From Sulfurospirillum barnesii SES-3 (GTDB lineage Bacteria > Campylobacterota > Campylobacteria > Campylobacterales > Sulfurospirillaceae), in the NCBI RefSeq assembly GCF_000265295.1, contig NC_018002.1, forward strand, positions 2,418,001 through 2,482,000: a stretch of 64,000 nt of DNA, written 5' to 3'. The notes below the pieces were generated by a model. It saw only the letters and a list, made by a program, of their open reading frames with translations, was not told the origin of the DNA and ran no database searches. Shown here piece after piece: positions 18,549 through 26,442 of the stretch. Each line of letters opens with the position of its first letter. Positions within the stretch are counted from its first letter, which is position 1. The translations under genes were made by a program, and so were the position numbers.

Positions 18549-19166
18549 ATGCAACATAGAGACGTAAAAGCAGGAGATGTTCACGTCATTCATAATTTTA
18601 AATTTATGAGTGAAAGTGAAAGAGATTTATATAAAGCGAAAGAGGAAGATTTAGACAAAATTTGCCTAGTGGTTGAGCCTTATGGGTTTTATGCATTAAA
18701 GAGTATTGAGCCGATTCAATGGAAACCACTTAGCACAATTACTGTATCCGTGGAAGATTTTGAGGTGTATACGAAAGAGCAGATAATCACAATGCTTAAT
18801 AAAAAAGCAGAGGCTTACAACGTGAGCGGAACGGAATACAAATGTGGATATACACGTAATGGAAAAGAGGTGTTTGGAATAGAAGTTGATTGTGGGGCAT
18901 TGCCAAATGCAACAACTAAAGCAATCACAATTCCAAATCATAACTCATTGAACAAATATTGGATTAACTCAGGGGAAAGCTACACAATGCCAAAAGACAG
19001 AAGCTCAACAATGCCCCTACCTTATATTCCTGTAAATGCAAACACTGCGAATAATGGAGCATGGATAAATCTCTTCCTACAAAACGGAACTATAAAAATT
19101 CAAACTTATGCAAATCTAACAATATACACAGAAACAAAAATTGTTTTAAACTATACAAAGGAGTAA
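18549..19166 (+). CDS. Putative receptor-binding protein with tail-fibre-like C-terminus
   Basis: 205 residues. From about residue 95 the sequence YKCGYTRNGKEVFGIEVDCG, then ALPNATTK, and the final IYTETKIVLNYTKE follow the layout of a widespread C-terminal domain of siphophage tail fibres (G-x-x-IY/F-x-K-x-x-D-x-GALPN-x-TTK ... LxYTK). The N-terminal 90 residues would attach it to the virion. This is the best single hint that the element is viral. It is second in the plus-strand block, three bases after the zinc-ribbon gene. Confidence 0.75.
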   Translation: MQHRDVKAGDVHVIHNFKFMSESERDLYKAKEEDLDKICLVVEPYGFYALKSIEPIQWKPLSTITVSVEDFEVYTKEQIITMLNKKAEAYNVSGTEYKCGYTRNGKEVFGIEVDCGALPNATTKAITIPNHNSLNKYWINSGESYTMPKDRSSTMPLPYIPVNANTANNGAWINLFLQNGTIKIQTYANLTIYTETKIVLNYTKE

Positions 19167-19168
19167 AA

Positions 19169-19366
19169 ATGCACAGTTACATTATGCAGAACGAAAAAGA
19201 TTATCGCACAGCGGTAAACGGTCAAGGGCATGGGGTTGTTTTAATTAAAAAAGTTGGAGAGCTTGAAAAAGCTTTTGGGTATTTTAAAAGCATTGATAAA
19301 GATATGATCGCTCTTTCAGAGCGAGAAGAAGCAGAGATAAACGCTATCATAAACCCTACGTTTTAA
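19169..19366 (+). CDS. Small hypothetical protein of the element
   Basis: 65 residues from ATG 19169, with AAGGAG at the right spacing and start three bases after the receptor-binding gene. The sequence is mixed alpha/beta (HGVVLIKKVGELEKAFGYF, then SEREEAEINAI), with no membrane segment or recognisable domain. Its position after a fibre-like gene would suit a fibre chaperone, but that is a guess. Confidence 0.65.
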   Translation: MHSYIMQNEKDYRTAVNGQGHGVVLIKKVGELEKAFGYFKSIDKDMIALSEREEAEINAIINPTF

Positions 19367-19403
19367 GAGAGTGTGCTTTGCACATTCTCATCCTCTTTTT
19401 TTT
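19367..19403 (+). terminator. Rho-independent terminator of the plus-strand block
   Basis: GAGAGTGTGC (19367-19376) pairs with GCACATTCTC (19380-19389), one mismatch, TTT loop. A run of T follows at about 19395-19403. Confidence 0.85.
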
Positions 19404-19713
19404 ACATGTAAAAATCATCCTATTACGTCACGCTTAAAAGAGAGGAGGCTTGCGCCTCAGCACTTTGTTACATAACCGTTTTAAAGAATGGGGAATTAAG
19501 AGCGGGCTTTTAGGGTGGCGTTTGGAAAATAGTTTGCATTATTTTATGTATTTTGCGTTCTATTCTTTATTGCAGTTTGACCGAGTGGCGATGAGGCAAA
19601 GCCTACTTTGTGCTACGGCACTCTATCACTACAAACGGGGGCAAAGCCCCAGATTTGTAGTGATGTGCCTATACCCCTAAAGGGGTGAAGAGAAGAGAGA
19701 AAGAATGCTAAAG
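19404..19713. other. Hairpin-rich non-coding region between convergent element operons
   Basis: About 310 bases without a convincing gene. It contains GAGGCTTGCGCCTC (19446-19459 region), AGGCAAAGCCT (19594-19604) and a very stable hairpin with an 11-base outer stem (ATCACTACAAA 19625-19635 / 19654-19664) and inner GGGGC/GCCCC. A further hairpin is ACCCC/GGGGT (19673-19686). Clusters like this form the intergenic origin/packaging region of ssDNA phages, but bidirectional termination is a simpler function for part of it. Confidence 0.6.
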
Positions 19714-20076
19714 CTAACCCATTTTAGTTTTAAAAAGTGCACTATAAAGACTATCAATATTCTGACCTTCTATTTCTAGGTTTTGGATACAAAGTTGTGC
19801 GATTTCTTTTTCATTTTTAGAGAGTTTTACATTATTGATAATAATCTGCTTAGCCATGCGTGTATCTGTTTTCATAATGCCTTTAAAGAGCGGATGATAG
19901 AGCATATCATCCACGGGGGGCATGGTGTCATTTTCGTACTCTATTTTTAAAATCTCAGTCACTTTCATTGTGCTGATGGACTCATAAAAGGTGAGCACAG
20001 CGCCTACACTTTTTGCTTCAATGTGGTTTACGATAGTGCGTGAACCTTGTTTAAGTTGCACTCTATATTTTGGCAT
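19714..20076 (-). CDS. Hypothetical protein of the element
   Basis: 120 residues, soluble. N-terminal half with YRVQLKQGSRTIVNHIEA and a YES motif suggests a small alpha/beta domain; the C-terminal half is helical and charged (KLSKNEKEIAQLCIQNLEI). No family recognised. Last gene of the 254-288-120 operon, one base after the preceding gene. Confidence 0.7.
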   Translation of the reverse strand: MPKYRVQLKQGSRTIVNHIEAKSVGAVLTFYESISTMKVTEILKIEYENDTMPPVDDMLYHPLFKGIMKTDTRMAKQIIINNVKLSKNEKEIAQLCIQNLEIEGQNIDSLYSALFKTKMG

Positions 20077-20943
20077 TTATTCAGCTCCTAACATTTTTGA
20101 AATTCTTTTGACGTAGTCTTTTGATAATTCACACTCTTTCAAACCATTTTCAGCAGAATCAACGCCTAAAAGATTACAAATTGATTTTAAATTATCGTTT
20201 GGCTCAACATATGGAGAACCACCTAGAATTTGATTTAATCGTTTAAGGTACTCTTTCATAAGTTCACACTCTTTTAAGCCATTTTCAGCGGTATCTACGC
20301 CTAAGAGATAGCAAATTTGTTTTAGGTTTTCGAGTTGAACGGGGGAGGGAGTAGCGCCTAGGTTTTTAACTATTGGGGAAAAGTCAGAGTAACAACATTC
20401 AATACCATCAGCAAAACAAAAAAAATCAAACATTTCATAATGCCAACGAATGGCAGTACTATTAGGATATTTATCAAAATAAAATGTTTTTGTAAAAAAA
20501 GTATTAAAACCGTTATGACCAACATTACCAGAAGTGTAAGGATTCACACAATCAAAAAGAAAAGAATAAGCACTATCTAAAGAAGAATCAAAATGGTGTT
20601 CCCCATTAACATAAACAGAAGTATCCTCAACAGAGGAAAAACTAGGAGGAAATAGTGGACCATAAGTATAAGGAGTATGACGGCAAAGAGCATAAACATC
20701 ATCATACCTAATAGCGAAAAGAGGAGGAGAAACTCCAGTAAGACCACCCTGACCAGTAAGCCAAAATTCAAGATTATAGAAAAAAATGGGATTATTATTA
20801 TTAGGAGCATAAAAGGGAATAAAAACAAACTCACCAGTAAAAACATTCTCAACAGGGTCAAAAATAGGAAATTTGTTATAACCATTAACGACATTAAGAT
20901 GAGAAACAAGTGAAAGCAAATGAGAACGCAAAGGAGACATCAT
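20077..20943 (-). CDS. Putative virion protein with two C-terminal repeats
   Basis: 288 residues. The first 200 are aromatic, proline- and glycine-rich with many likely beta strands (NPIFFYNLEFWLTGQGG, TPYTYGPLFPPSF), typical of an exposed structural protein such as a spike or capsid subunit. The last 75 residues are two tandem copies of a helical unit of about 37 residues (LLGVDTAENGLKECEL and LLGVDSAENGLKECEL), suggesting duplicated protein-binding helices. No family recognised. Ribosome-binding site AAGGATAG upstream; middle gene of its operon. Confidence 0.75.
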   Translation of the reverse strand: MMSPLRSHLLSLVSHLNVVNGYNKFPIFDPVENVFTGEFVFIPFYAPNNNNPIFFYNLEFWLTGQGGLTGVSPPLFAIRYDDVYALCRHTPYTYGPLFPPSFSSVEDTSVYVNGEHHFDSSLDSAYSFLFDCVNPYTSGNVGHNGFNTFFTKTFYFDKYPNSTAIRWHYEMFDFFCFADGIECCYSDFSPIVKNLGATPSPVQLENLKQICYLLGVDTAENGLKECELMKEYLKRLNQILGGSPYVEPNDNLKSICNLLGVDSAENGLKECELSKDYVKRISKMLGAE

Positions 20944-20951
20944 AACTATCC

Positions 20952-21716
20952 TTATTTATTAATATAACCCATTGTATTTACAAGCTGAAAAAACGCCTCT
21001 GAAAGCCCCGTTACTTTGCCGTTTGTGTCTTTTACAAACATGAAATCAGCAACGTGGTTCAAGTCTTCAATGTTGAGGACTGCACCCGTCTCACGACCTA
21101 GCATTTTTTTAATGAGCATTTCATCTTGAGCGGTGAATGATTTTGTGAAAAGTTTAAACAAAAGGGTTTCATTGTAACGGGATGCCATTGCGTTGCCGAA
21201 TTGAAAATGGAGGTTTTCCCGTTGGTAGACTGATTGCTTAGTGTTTAAAGCAGAGTTATAAGTATCAGTAGAACGGGGAGTTGGGTTAGTTAAAGCAGAA
21301 CCATTAGCCTTAAAACCTTGATGTGTAGCAACTACATTTGCCAAAGCGATATTTTCTTGACGGGAAGAATTAAAGTAAGGAATACGCTTTAATAACTTAA
21401 TACCTTTATATTTCCTTAATTTGTTTAAACCTCTTTTTGCAGGGTCAATAATCAAGTAACCAAAAAGAGCCTCTGCAACATTAAAAATTCTTTCAATGAT
21501 TTTTTCTTGATATTGAACACCCAAAAAAACTAAACCAAACATAGATACACTCATAGCCGATTCAACCGCTTCTTTTAAAATGGGATTATCAATATCTTTG
21601 GTAAAATCTTTCATAATTTTACGTGATTCTTCATAAGCGGTCATATAGAGAATTGTTTCAAAAAACTCCTCTGCAGTGTTCTGCCCTATTTGCTTAATTT
21701 GTTTACCATCTGACAT
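20952..21716 (-). CDS. Hypothetical membrane-associated protein of the element
   Basis: 254 residues. A hydrophobic stretch near 50-70 (SVSMFGLVFLGVQ) and another near 78-92 (VAEALFGYLIIDP) may contact membrane. The remainder is helical and basic (RGLNKLRKYKGIKLLKRI). First gene of the 254-288-120 operon, preceded by the second inverted-repeat element. A role in virion assembly or as minor capsid protein is possible; no domain is recognised. Confidence 0.7.
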   Translation of the reverse strand: MSDGKQIKQIGQNTAEEFFETILYMTAYEESRKIMKDFTKDIDNPILKEAVESAMSVSMFGLVFLGVQYQEKIIERIFNVAEALFGYLIIDPAKRGLNKLRKYKGIKLLKRIPYFNSSRQENIALANVVATHQGFKANGSALTNPTPRSTDTYNSALNTKQSVYQRENLHFQFGNAMASRYNETLLFKLFTKSFTAQDEMLIKKMLGRETGAVLNIEDLNHVADFMFVKDTNGKVTGLSEAFFQLVNTMGYINK

Positions 21717-21753
21717 AAAACATCCTTTTTTTTTAAAGAATGTTAAAATAAAA

Positions 21754-21826
21754 CAAAAAAATCAAATCATGGGTACGTTAAGACACGATAAAAAGGGAAT
21801 TCAAAAGGGAGGTGATTTGATTTTTT
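21754..21826. repeat. Inverted-repeat hairpin element, copy 2
   Basis: Fifteen-base perfect arms (21754-21768 and 21812-21826) around a 43-base loop. The loop shares ATGGGT, ACACGATAAAAAGGG and TTCAAAAGGG with copy 1 at 18110-18180, and similarity continues into the right flank (CTTATTATTTA). It lies between the end of the small-membrane-protein operon and the start of the 254-residue gene. Confidence 0.8.
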
Positions 21827-21832
21827 TAAAAA

Positions 21833-21853
21833 GAAAAAAGCCAAATCAATGGC
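21833..21853 (-). terminator. Terminator at the end of the small-membrane-protein operon
   Basis: On the minus strand AGCC-attgattt-GGCT is followed by six T. It begins just past the stop of the 69-residue membrane protein. Confidence 0.6.
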
Positions 21854-21856
21854 TTA

Positions 21857-22066
21857 TTATTTATCTCTAACATATTGTTTTAAATGTTCAGGAACTTCCA
21901 TTTTTTTTCCAAAAGCTTTTTCATAAGCTTCAATATACTGTTCAACAGGATTTGGAGCAAAATAATAATCATAAATATCACGACCAAAAAAGACAAAAAA
22001 GAACAAAGAAAAAAATAAAAAAATATAAAGCCATCCAAAAAATTGTTCTCTTATCTTTTTAAACAT
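21857..22066 (-). CDS. Small single-pass membrane protein, paralogue 2
   Basis: 69 residues from ATG 22066, chosen for the AAGGGA ribosome-binding site and alignment with its neighbour. One transmembrane helix near residues 10-29 (FGWLYIFLFFSLFFFVFF), then a soluble tail with EAYEKAFGKKMEVPEHLK. The tail is nearly the same as that of the 70-residue protein upstream, so the two are tandem duplicates. Possibly a virion membrane protein or minor coat protein. Confidence 0.7.
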   Translation of the reverse strand: MFKKIREQFFGWLYIFLFFSLFFFVFFGRDIYDYYFAPNPVEQYIEAYEKAFGKKMEVPEHLKQYVRDK

Positions 22067-22084
22067 TTTACAATCCCTTTTCAC

Positions 22085-22297
22085 CTAATTTTTAGGAAGA
22101 GTCTCACGAAGATAGTCAGGAATATCCATTTTTTTACCATAAGCCTTTTCATATGCTTCCATCTGTATTTCTAAAGAAGAGGGGATAGTAGGAAAAATAA
22201 AAGGCTTGACTACAAACCAAAGAAAAAGAAAAAAAACAATAACCTCCAAAAAAATATAAAGCAAACCTAAAAAATCATCTTTTATTTTTTGAAACAT
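22085..22297 (-). CDS. Small single-pass membrane protein, paralogue 1
   Basis: 70 residues from ATG 22297; a longer start at 22342 would lack a counterpart in the paralogue. It begins MFQKIKDDFLGLLYIFLEV, parallel to MFKKIREQFFGWLYIFLFF of the next gene, with one transmembrane helix and the tail EAYEKAYGKKMDIPDYL. Function unknown; likely related to virion or envelope given the surrounding genes. Confidence 0.7.
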   Translation of the reverse strand: MFQKIKDDFLGLLYIFLEVIVFFLFLWFVVKPFIFPTIPSSLEIQMEAYEKAYGKKMDIPDYLRETLPKN

Positions 22298-22386
22298 ATT
22301 TACCAATCCCCAACCAATTAATATTAAAGAGAAAAAAAACAAAAATAATCAACAATTTATATTTTTCATATAACACTTTTCATTGC

Positions 22387-22608
22387 TCATTTTGGAAGAT
22401 AACTAGATTTATAATTATCTAAATTTTCTTTTCCACCCAGGCCATAATACATTTTCTTATAAATATCAGCTGAAGAAGGATAACCAAGATAATTAAATTT
22501 ATAAGCTAGAAAAACACAAAAAAGAAAAAAGAAAAAAAGAAAAAAAACTTTAAAAATATGCAAAATAAAAAAACGCTTATAATTTAAATTAAATTTATTT
22601 TTTAACAT
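22387..22608 (-). CDS. Small single-pass membrane protein, more distant relative
   Basis: 73 residues with a basic N-terminus (KNKFNLNYKRF) and a phenylalanine-rich transmembrane helix near 14-36. The soluble tail carries YKKMYYGLGGKENLDNY, a loose echo of the EAYEKAYGKKM tail in the next two genes. Start overlaps the stop of the 371-residue gene (TAATG), so the two are translationally coupled. Confidence 0.7.
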   Translation of the reverse strand: MLKNKFNLNYKRFFILHIFKVFFLFFFFLFCVFLAYKFNYLGYPSSADIYKKMYYGLGGKENLDNYKSSYLPK

Positions 22609-23723
22609 TATACCGAACCTCCCAATCCCTTAATAATATTTTCATAAATTACAGAATTATGCTCATAACCATAAATAGATGATATATCAAAAGGGGTAAC
22701 GATGTCAATATCTTCTTCATCTAATTCAAAATTATTAATATCTGTCTTTTCAACAGCTACAACCGCATTTTTAACCAATTCAGCTTCACGAGGTTCAAGC
22801 TTTGCAATGGTGTTCCCGTCTAAATCTTTCACAGTTTGAGCGGTTTTATTATATTCAAAAGCCTCTTTACTTAGCTCAATCTCCTCAGAGCGTAAAGCGT
22901 AATGTTCTTTTTCTTGTTCATTGTCAACTGCTTTTAATTTAACAAGCTCATCAAGAGCATTATTCACACCTACAATAGAAGCATTAAAAGGTTTAACATT
23001 TTCAGAAAGTTTATCTAAAGAGGTAGCAACAACTTGAACGGATGGATTAGCAAATTTTTGAGCTTCAATTTGTAAAGTGGCGGAAGATATATCTAAAAGT
23101 TGTTGTTGAATCAACAAACTTGATTTTAACGTAGTATTAAGATTTACAAGTTCTTTACTCAAGGAGTTAGAAAGAACACCAACCGCCTCAACAATTGCGC
23201 CAACACCTTTGGCGTTTACAGATGCAAGAGAATCGACAGATTTTACAAGAGCTTTAGAGTTATTGGATAAAACGGTAGGGAGAGCTTCTCCTTGAGAATA
23301 AGCAGTAAAAGGAGTAGCCACAACCTCAGGCGCTTTCTCTAAAACCTTATGATTCATTTCTTCCAAATCTTTTAAAGCAGCAAGTTGAGTTTCATACGAT
23401 TTTTGAAGCGACTCATAACGCTCTACAGCTTGAAGCTCAGAATCTGTTAAAGATGCTTTTTCATCATCTGTAAAATAATCATAAATAAGAGGAGCCGCCA
23501 AAGAAACGGCTAAGCCTAAAAGATTAGACCTACCAATAGTCTTCCCCCCAGCTTTACCGTTTGAGCCAAAAACAGATTCTACAGACTTATTAACAACGGT
23601 GCTAACATTTGTAGAAATAGGAGGAGTAGCGACAGTAGGAGCAGGAACCTTTACGGCTCCATTACCTACATATTTAACATTGTTTGAGGGCTGATTAACA
23701 TAATCAACAGCAACCGCACCCAT
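22608..23723 (-). CDS. Putative structural protein with long helical region
   Basis: 371 residues. A Pro/Thr/Val-rich N-terminus (about 1-60) is followed by a hydrophobic segment near 72-84 (LLGLAVSLAAPLIYDYF). A long alpha-helical, partly coiled-coil region with heptad patterns follows (about 90-290). The GSNGKAGGKT stretch is not a proper Walker A motif, so I do not call an ATPase. The architecture could suit a minor virion or DNA-pilot protein. Coupled to genes on both sides by TAATG overlaps. Confidence 0.7.
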   Translation of the reverse strand: MGAVAVDYVNQPSNNVKYVGNGAVKVPAPTVATPPISTNVSTVVNKSVESVFGSNGKAGGKTIGRSNLLGLAVSLAAPLIYDYFTDDEKASLTDSELQAVERYESLQKSYETQLAALKDLEEMNHKVLEKAPEVVATPFTAYSQGEALPTVLSNNSKALVKSVDSLASVNAKGVGAIVEAVGVLSNSLSKELVNLNTTLKSSLLIQQQLLDISSATLQIEAQKFANPSVQVVATSLDKLSENVKPFNASIVGVNNALDELVKLKAVDNEQEKEHYALRSEEIELSKEAFEYNKTAQTVKDLDGNTIAKLEPREAELVKNAVVAVEKTDINNFELDEEDIDIVTPFDISSIYGYEHNSVIYENIIKGLGGSV

Positions 23724-24280
23724 TATGCCACCTCTTTGACTGAAACGTCAGGTGCCATCATAAACAAGTCATCTTCATCTTTTAAAACATAAACAATCAT
23801 GTATGAGCTAGAACTAGAATCATTCCAAAGCATTTCCGAAGAAACAACAGTATATTCATTTTTCTTACCCGTTACGGTAACCTCTGTGCCATCAGGCAAA
23901 GAACCATATTTACCATTCAATGAGGGGAATGAAGAGGATGAAGCAGATGAAAAACTCTGAACAATACGCTCTAAAGTCGGAAACGAATCAATTGTAAAAT
24001 TTTCCATTAAAACAGGATTACCCAAAACAGGACTAAAAAAAATAGAAAAGGGAGTAGAAGGCTCACATGTAAAAGTAAAATTATAGGTAACCCCATCAAT
24101 CTCAAAAGAACCAGAAGTAGAGTATACTATATCCCCAAAATTCCAACCACGATAAGTAACTTTACCCTCATCATCCATGCATCTAAAAACAAGAATAAAG
24201 GTATTTTCAGAACCATACCATTCCCCAAAGATAGACTTAGAACGACGGTCAAGGTATTCAAGCATTACAGAAATTTGCAT
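23723..24280 (-). CDS. Hypothetical beta-rich protein of the element
   Basis: 185 residues, beta-rich with aromatic strands (ENTFILVFRCMDDEGKV, YRGWNFGDIVYSTSG) and a serine-rich linker near 110-120 (SFSSASSSSFPS). No membrane segment or known domain. Neighbourhood and composition suggest a virion surface or assembly protein. Its stop overlaps the start of the 371-residue gene. Confidence 0.7.
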   Translation of the reverse strand: MQISVMLEYLDRRSKSIFGEWYGSENTFILVFRCMDDEGKVTYRGWNFGDIVYSTSGSFEIDGVTYNFTFTCEPSTPFSIFFSPVLGNPVLMENFTIDSFPTLERIVQSFSSASSSSFPSLNGKYGSLPDGTEVTVTGKKNEYTVVSSEMLWNDSSSSSYMIVYVLKDEDDLFMMAPDVSVKEVA

Positions 24281-24291
24281 AAGAGCCCCTT

Positions 24292-24612
24292 TTACTTCAT
24301 AATCGCATAATTTTTATCAAAAACAACATCAAGAGACTTTAAAGACTCATGAACGAGCTTAACATTATCAAGCGTAGGGGCTTGATTAAGCTCAACTTTT
24401 TGGATGTAATCTGCTAGAATTTCAGAACAACGGGTTAAGCCTATGACATCATTTTTAAGAACGTCATTATTTGATAAAGTAGAATCAGTATTAAACTTTT
24501 CCACAACCTCAGAAGCAACCAATAAACCACCACCTATTGCAGGGTTAAACACCGTAGCAATTTTACCAACGCCATTTAAAACAGCGCTCCAATCATAACT
24601 TTTTAAATCCAT
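24292..24612 (-). CDS. Hypothetical small protein of the element
   Basis: 106 residues with one weak hydrophobic stretch near 18-35 (ATVFNPAIGGGLLVASEV) and an otherwise helical charged body. It lies between the M15 peptidase and the 185-residue gene. A holin or accessory lysis role is possible from position but not supported by strong hydrophobicity. Confidence 0.65.
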   Translation of the reverse strand: MDLKSYDWSAVLNGVGKIATVFNPAIGGGLLVASEVVEKFNTDSTLSNNDVLKNDVIGLTRCSEILADYIQKVELNQAPTLDNVKLVHESLKSLDVVFDKNYAIMK

Positions 24613-24621
24613 TTTTTTTCC

Positions 24622-24993
24622 TTATTTCATAATTTTAATTATTGGATTTGGTTTGTCTAAATCCAAATCAACGTGAATAAATGTAGGGTAAATTAACACA
24701 CGACAAAACCCAACATTTAAAAGAGCCGACAAAATAACAAATCTTGCACCATCGCTAGGGATAGAAATATCCACCGCCAATCCTTTAACATGTGCACTAT
24801 CCTTAACACCTCCTATCTTTTTATTATGTGCTTCACAACGGCACGCTGAGTTAATTTTAAAAGGCATATTTGCCAACTTCCTAGCATCTTCCAACATCAA
24901 AACAAGCGTATAGCTAATATTGTTCAATGAACAACCGCATTTACATGTAAACTCTTCTTTTTTGAAGTGTTTTATAGTTTTCCAATCAATCAT
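24622..24993 (-). CDS. M15-family peptidase, candidate endolysin of the element
   Basis: 123 residues. The zinc ligands of the Peptidase_M15_3 family are visible: His68 in SAHVKGLAVDIS, Asp75, and His107 in FIHVDLD. The supporting segment is FKINSACRCEAHNKKIGG. Such small peptidases cleave peptidoglycan cross-links and act as phage endolysins. An extra CKCGC cluster near residue 17-21 is typical of the N-terminal strand in this family. Start is two bases from the rep stop. It is unrelated in sequence to the chromosomal Tat-exported M15 protein at 12717. Confidence 0.85.
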   Translation of the reverse strand: MIDWKTIKHFKKEEFTCKCGCSLNNISYTLVLMLEDARKLANMPFKINSACRCEAHNKKIGGVKDSAHVKGLAVDISIPSDGARFVILSALLNVGFCRVLIYPTFIHVDLDLDKPNPIIKIMK

Positions 24994-24995
24994 TT

Positions 24996-26411
24996 TTAAA
25001 CCGCCTCACCTAAGAATTTTTGGAATTTTTTAATAAAATAATCTTTTGAATCGTATGCCACATCCAAATGGTACATATGGTCGTAAGATTGCTCTATATG
25101 GTCAAATACACGATTAACAAAGGTATGTTTTTGCTGATAGAGAATCTCATCATCTCTTTCTAATTTTTCAAGACGATTAAAACGGTCTAAGCGTCTGGAG
25201 TAAACATCTTGCAAGACTGTTTTTTCATGTTTAGATTGTGTGTATTCTTCAACCTTATTCATAGCATCACAAATTGTAGAGGGTAGCACATCTCCATAAT
25301 GGCTAAGGGTAGTACTCAAGAAGGCTTTAAAGGCATTATGAACATAAAGAAAGTCAGTTGTAAACGGTTTTTTAAATGTTTCTATAACGTCCGTTTTTAC
25401 ATGACCATTAAAGGTTTGAATCGTATCCCACAGGGGGTGAATTTCACTTCTTTGAAAGCGTTTTCGAATTGTCTCAGGTTCAAGCAAAAGCTTAGAGCCA
25501 TCTTTGTTAGTTTTATAGCCTAGCATGATTTCTAACGTGTTTTTATCGTCCAAATCTCTTAAGCTAAAATCATCCAAGCAACGCCCCCAAATGTTGTTAA
25601 GGTTATTTAAAATCACCTCAAAACCATCTAGCACTTCATCATTAATCACCATGTTTTTAAGTTTTTCACGCCTTAGTTGAAACTCAATTCTAAAGACTTC
25701 TTGTGATTCGCTATAGTTAGGATTTGTTTTCCAAAGCGTTTGAATAAAGCCTTTATTTGGGAATTTTTGTATTTCTTTTGTTTTATTGTAAACACGCATT
25801 AAATAATCACCACCGCCACGCATGAAGCCTTGAAATTTGCGCCCGTTTTGATAAAAAGAATCCGTGGAGGAGCTTTCATCATTGTAATAGCGATTGTTTC
25901 TAGTTCGTGATTTAATGCGGTGAAAATCAAGAACGGAAAAGGTATAGCCTTGAACGTCACAGTGCAAATGGATTTCACTGATTTTGATTTGAAAAGCGCT
26001 GATAATGTTCTCTTTTAAAAATTGATTGATTTTTTGAACAGCGCCAAGATAGCCAAAGCGTTGAAGAAAAGAGGAGCGGAACTCAACTTTGCAAAAAGGA
26101 CTTTGATCACATGTGATTGTTATTTTTTTGAGATGAATTGTAACGTCAGCGTTTGCAATCGTAACGCTAAAGCCTCTTACTGTGGAGGGAGCCACTTGAA
26201 ACAAAGAGCCTTTAAAATCGTGCTGAAATTGTGAAACATTTTTGTTTTCATTGCGATTTGTTTGAGATTGTGATTTAATCCCTAGTAATTTATCAATGAG
26301 GAGATTATAAAAGCTTATGTCTTTTGAAGTTATCAATAAAGAGAGGTAAAGGTGATATTTTAATGTGTCTACATTTTGCCAAAGTTTCACGAATTTTTGC
26401 TCTTTTTGCAT
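24996..26411 (-). CDS. Rolling-circle replication initiator, Rep_trans-like
   Basis: 471 residues. Motifs expected of the Rep_trans family (as in RstA of CTX phage and pT181-type Rep) appear in order. ISEIHLHCDVQGY (about 144-156) supplies the metal/acidic strand; FQGFMRGGGDYLMRVYNK (193-210) includes the probable nicking tyrosine Tyr208; VFRIEFQLRREK (239-250) supplies the conserved R-x-E. The C-terminal 200 residues are helical and may bind origin DNA. It would nick one strand to start rolling-circle synthesis. Hairpins that could be its binding site lie directly upstream (26443-26516). Confidence 0.85.
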   Translation of the reverse strand: MQKEQKFVKLWQNVDTLKYHLYLSLLITSKDISFYNLLIDKLLGIKSQSQTNRNENKNVSQFQHDFKGSLFQVAPSTVRGFSVTIANADVTIHLKKITITCDQSPFCKVEFRSSFLQRFGYLGAVQKINQFLKENIISAFQIKISEIHLHCDVQGYTFSVLDFHRIKSRTRNNRYYNDESSSTDSFYQNGRKFQGFMRGGGDYLMRVYNKTKEIQKFPNKGFIQTLWKTNPNYSESQEVFRIEFQLRREKLKNMVINDEVLDGFEVILNNLNNIWGRCLDDFSLRDLDDKNTLEIMLGYKTNKDGSKLLLEPETIRKRFQRSEIHPLWDTIQTFNGHVKTDVIETFKKPFTTDFLYVHNAFKAFLSTTLSHYGDVLPSTICDAMNKVEEYTQSKHEKTVLQDVYSRRLDRFNRLEKLERDDEILYQQKHTFVNRVFDHIEQSYDHMYHLDVAYDSKDYFIKKFQKFLGEAV

Positions 26412-26442
26412 TGAGTACCTTTTTTAATTTTTGTCCCACTTA

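Noticed and set aside
19450-19680. A 76-residue plus-strand reading frame from TTG
   Set aside because: It runs through several strong hairpins, its ribosome-binding site is only one base from the TTG, and the protein looks random.
22608-23723. ATP-binding morphogenesis protein (Zot/pI or FtsK type) suggested by GSNGKAGGKT
   Set aside because: The spacing does not fit GxxxxGK[ST], no Walker B is visible, and the protein is mostly helical with one hydrophobic segment.
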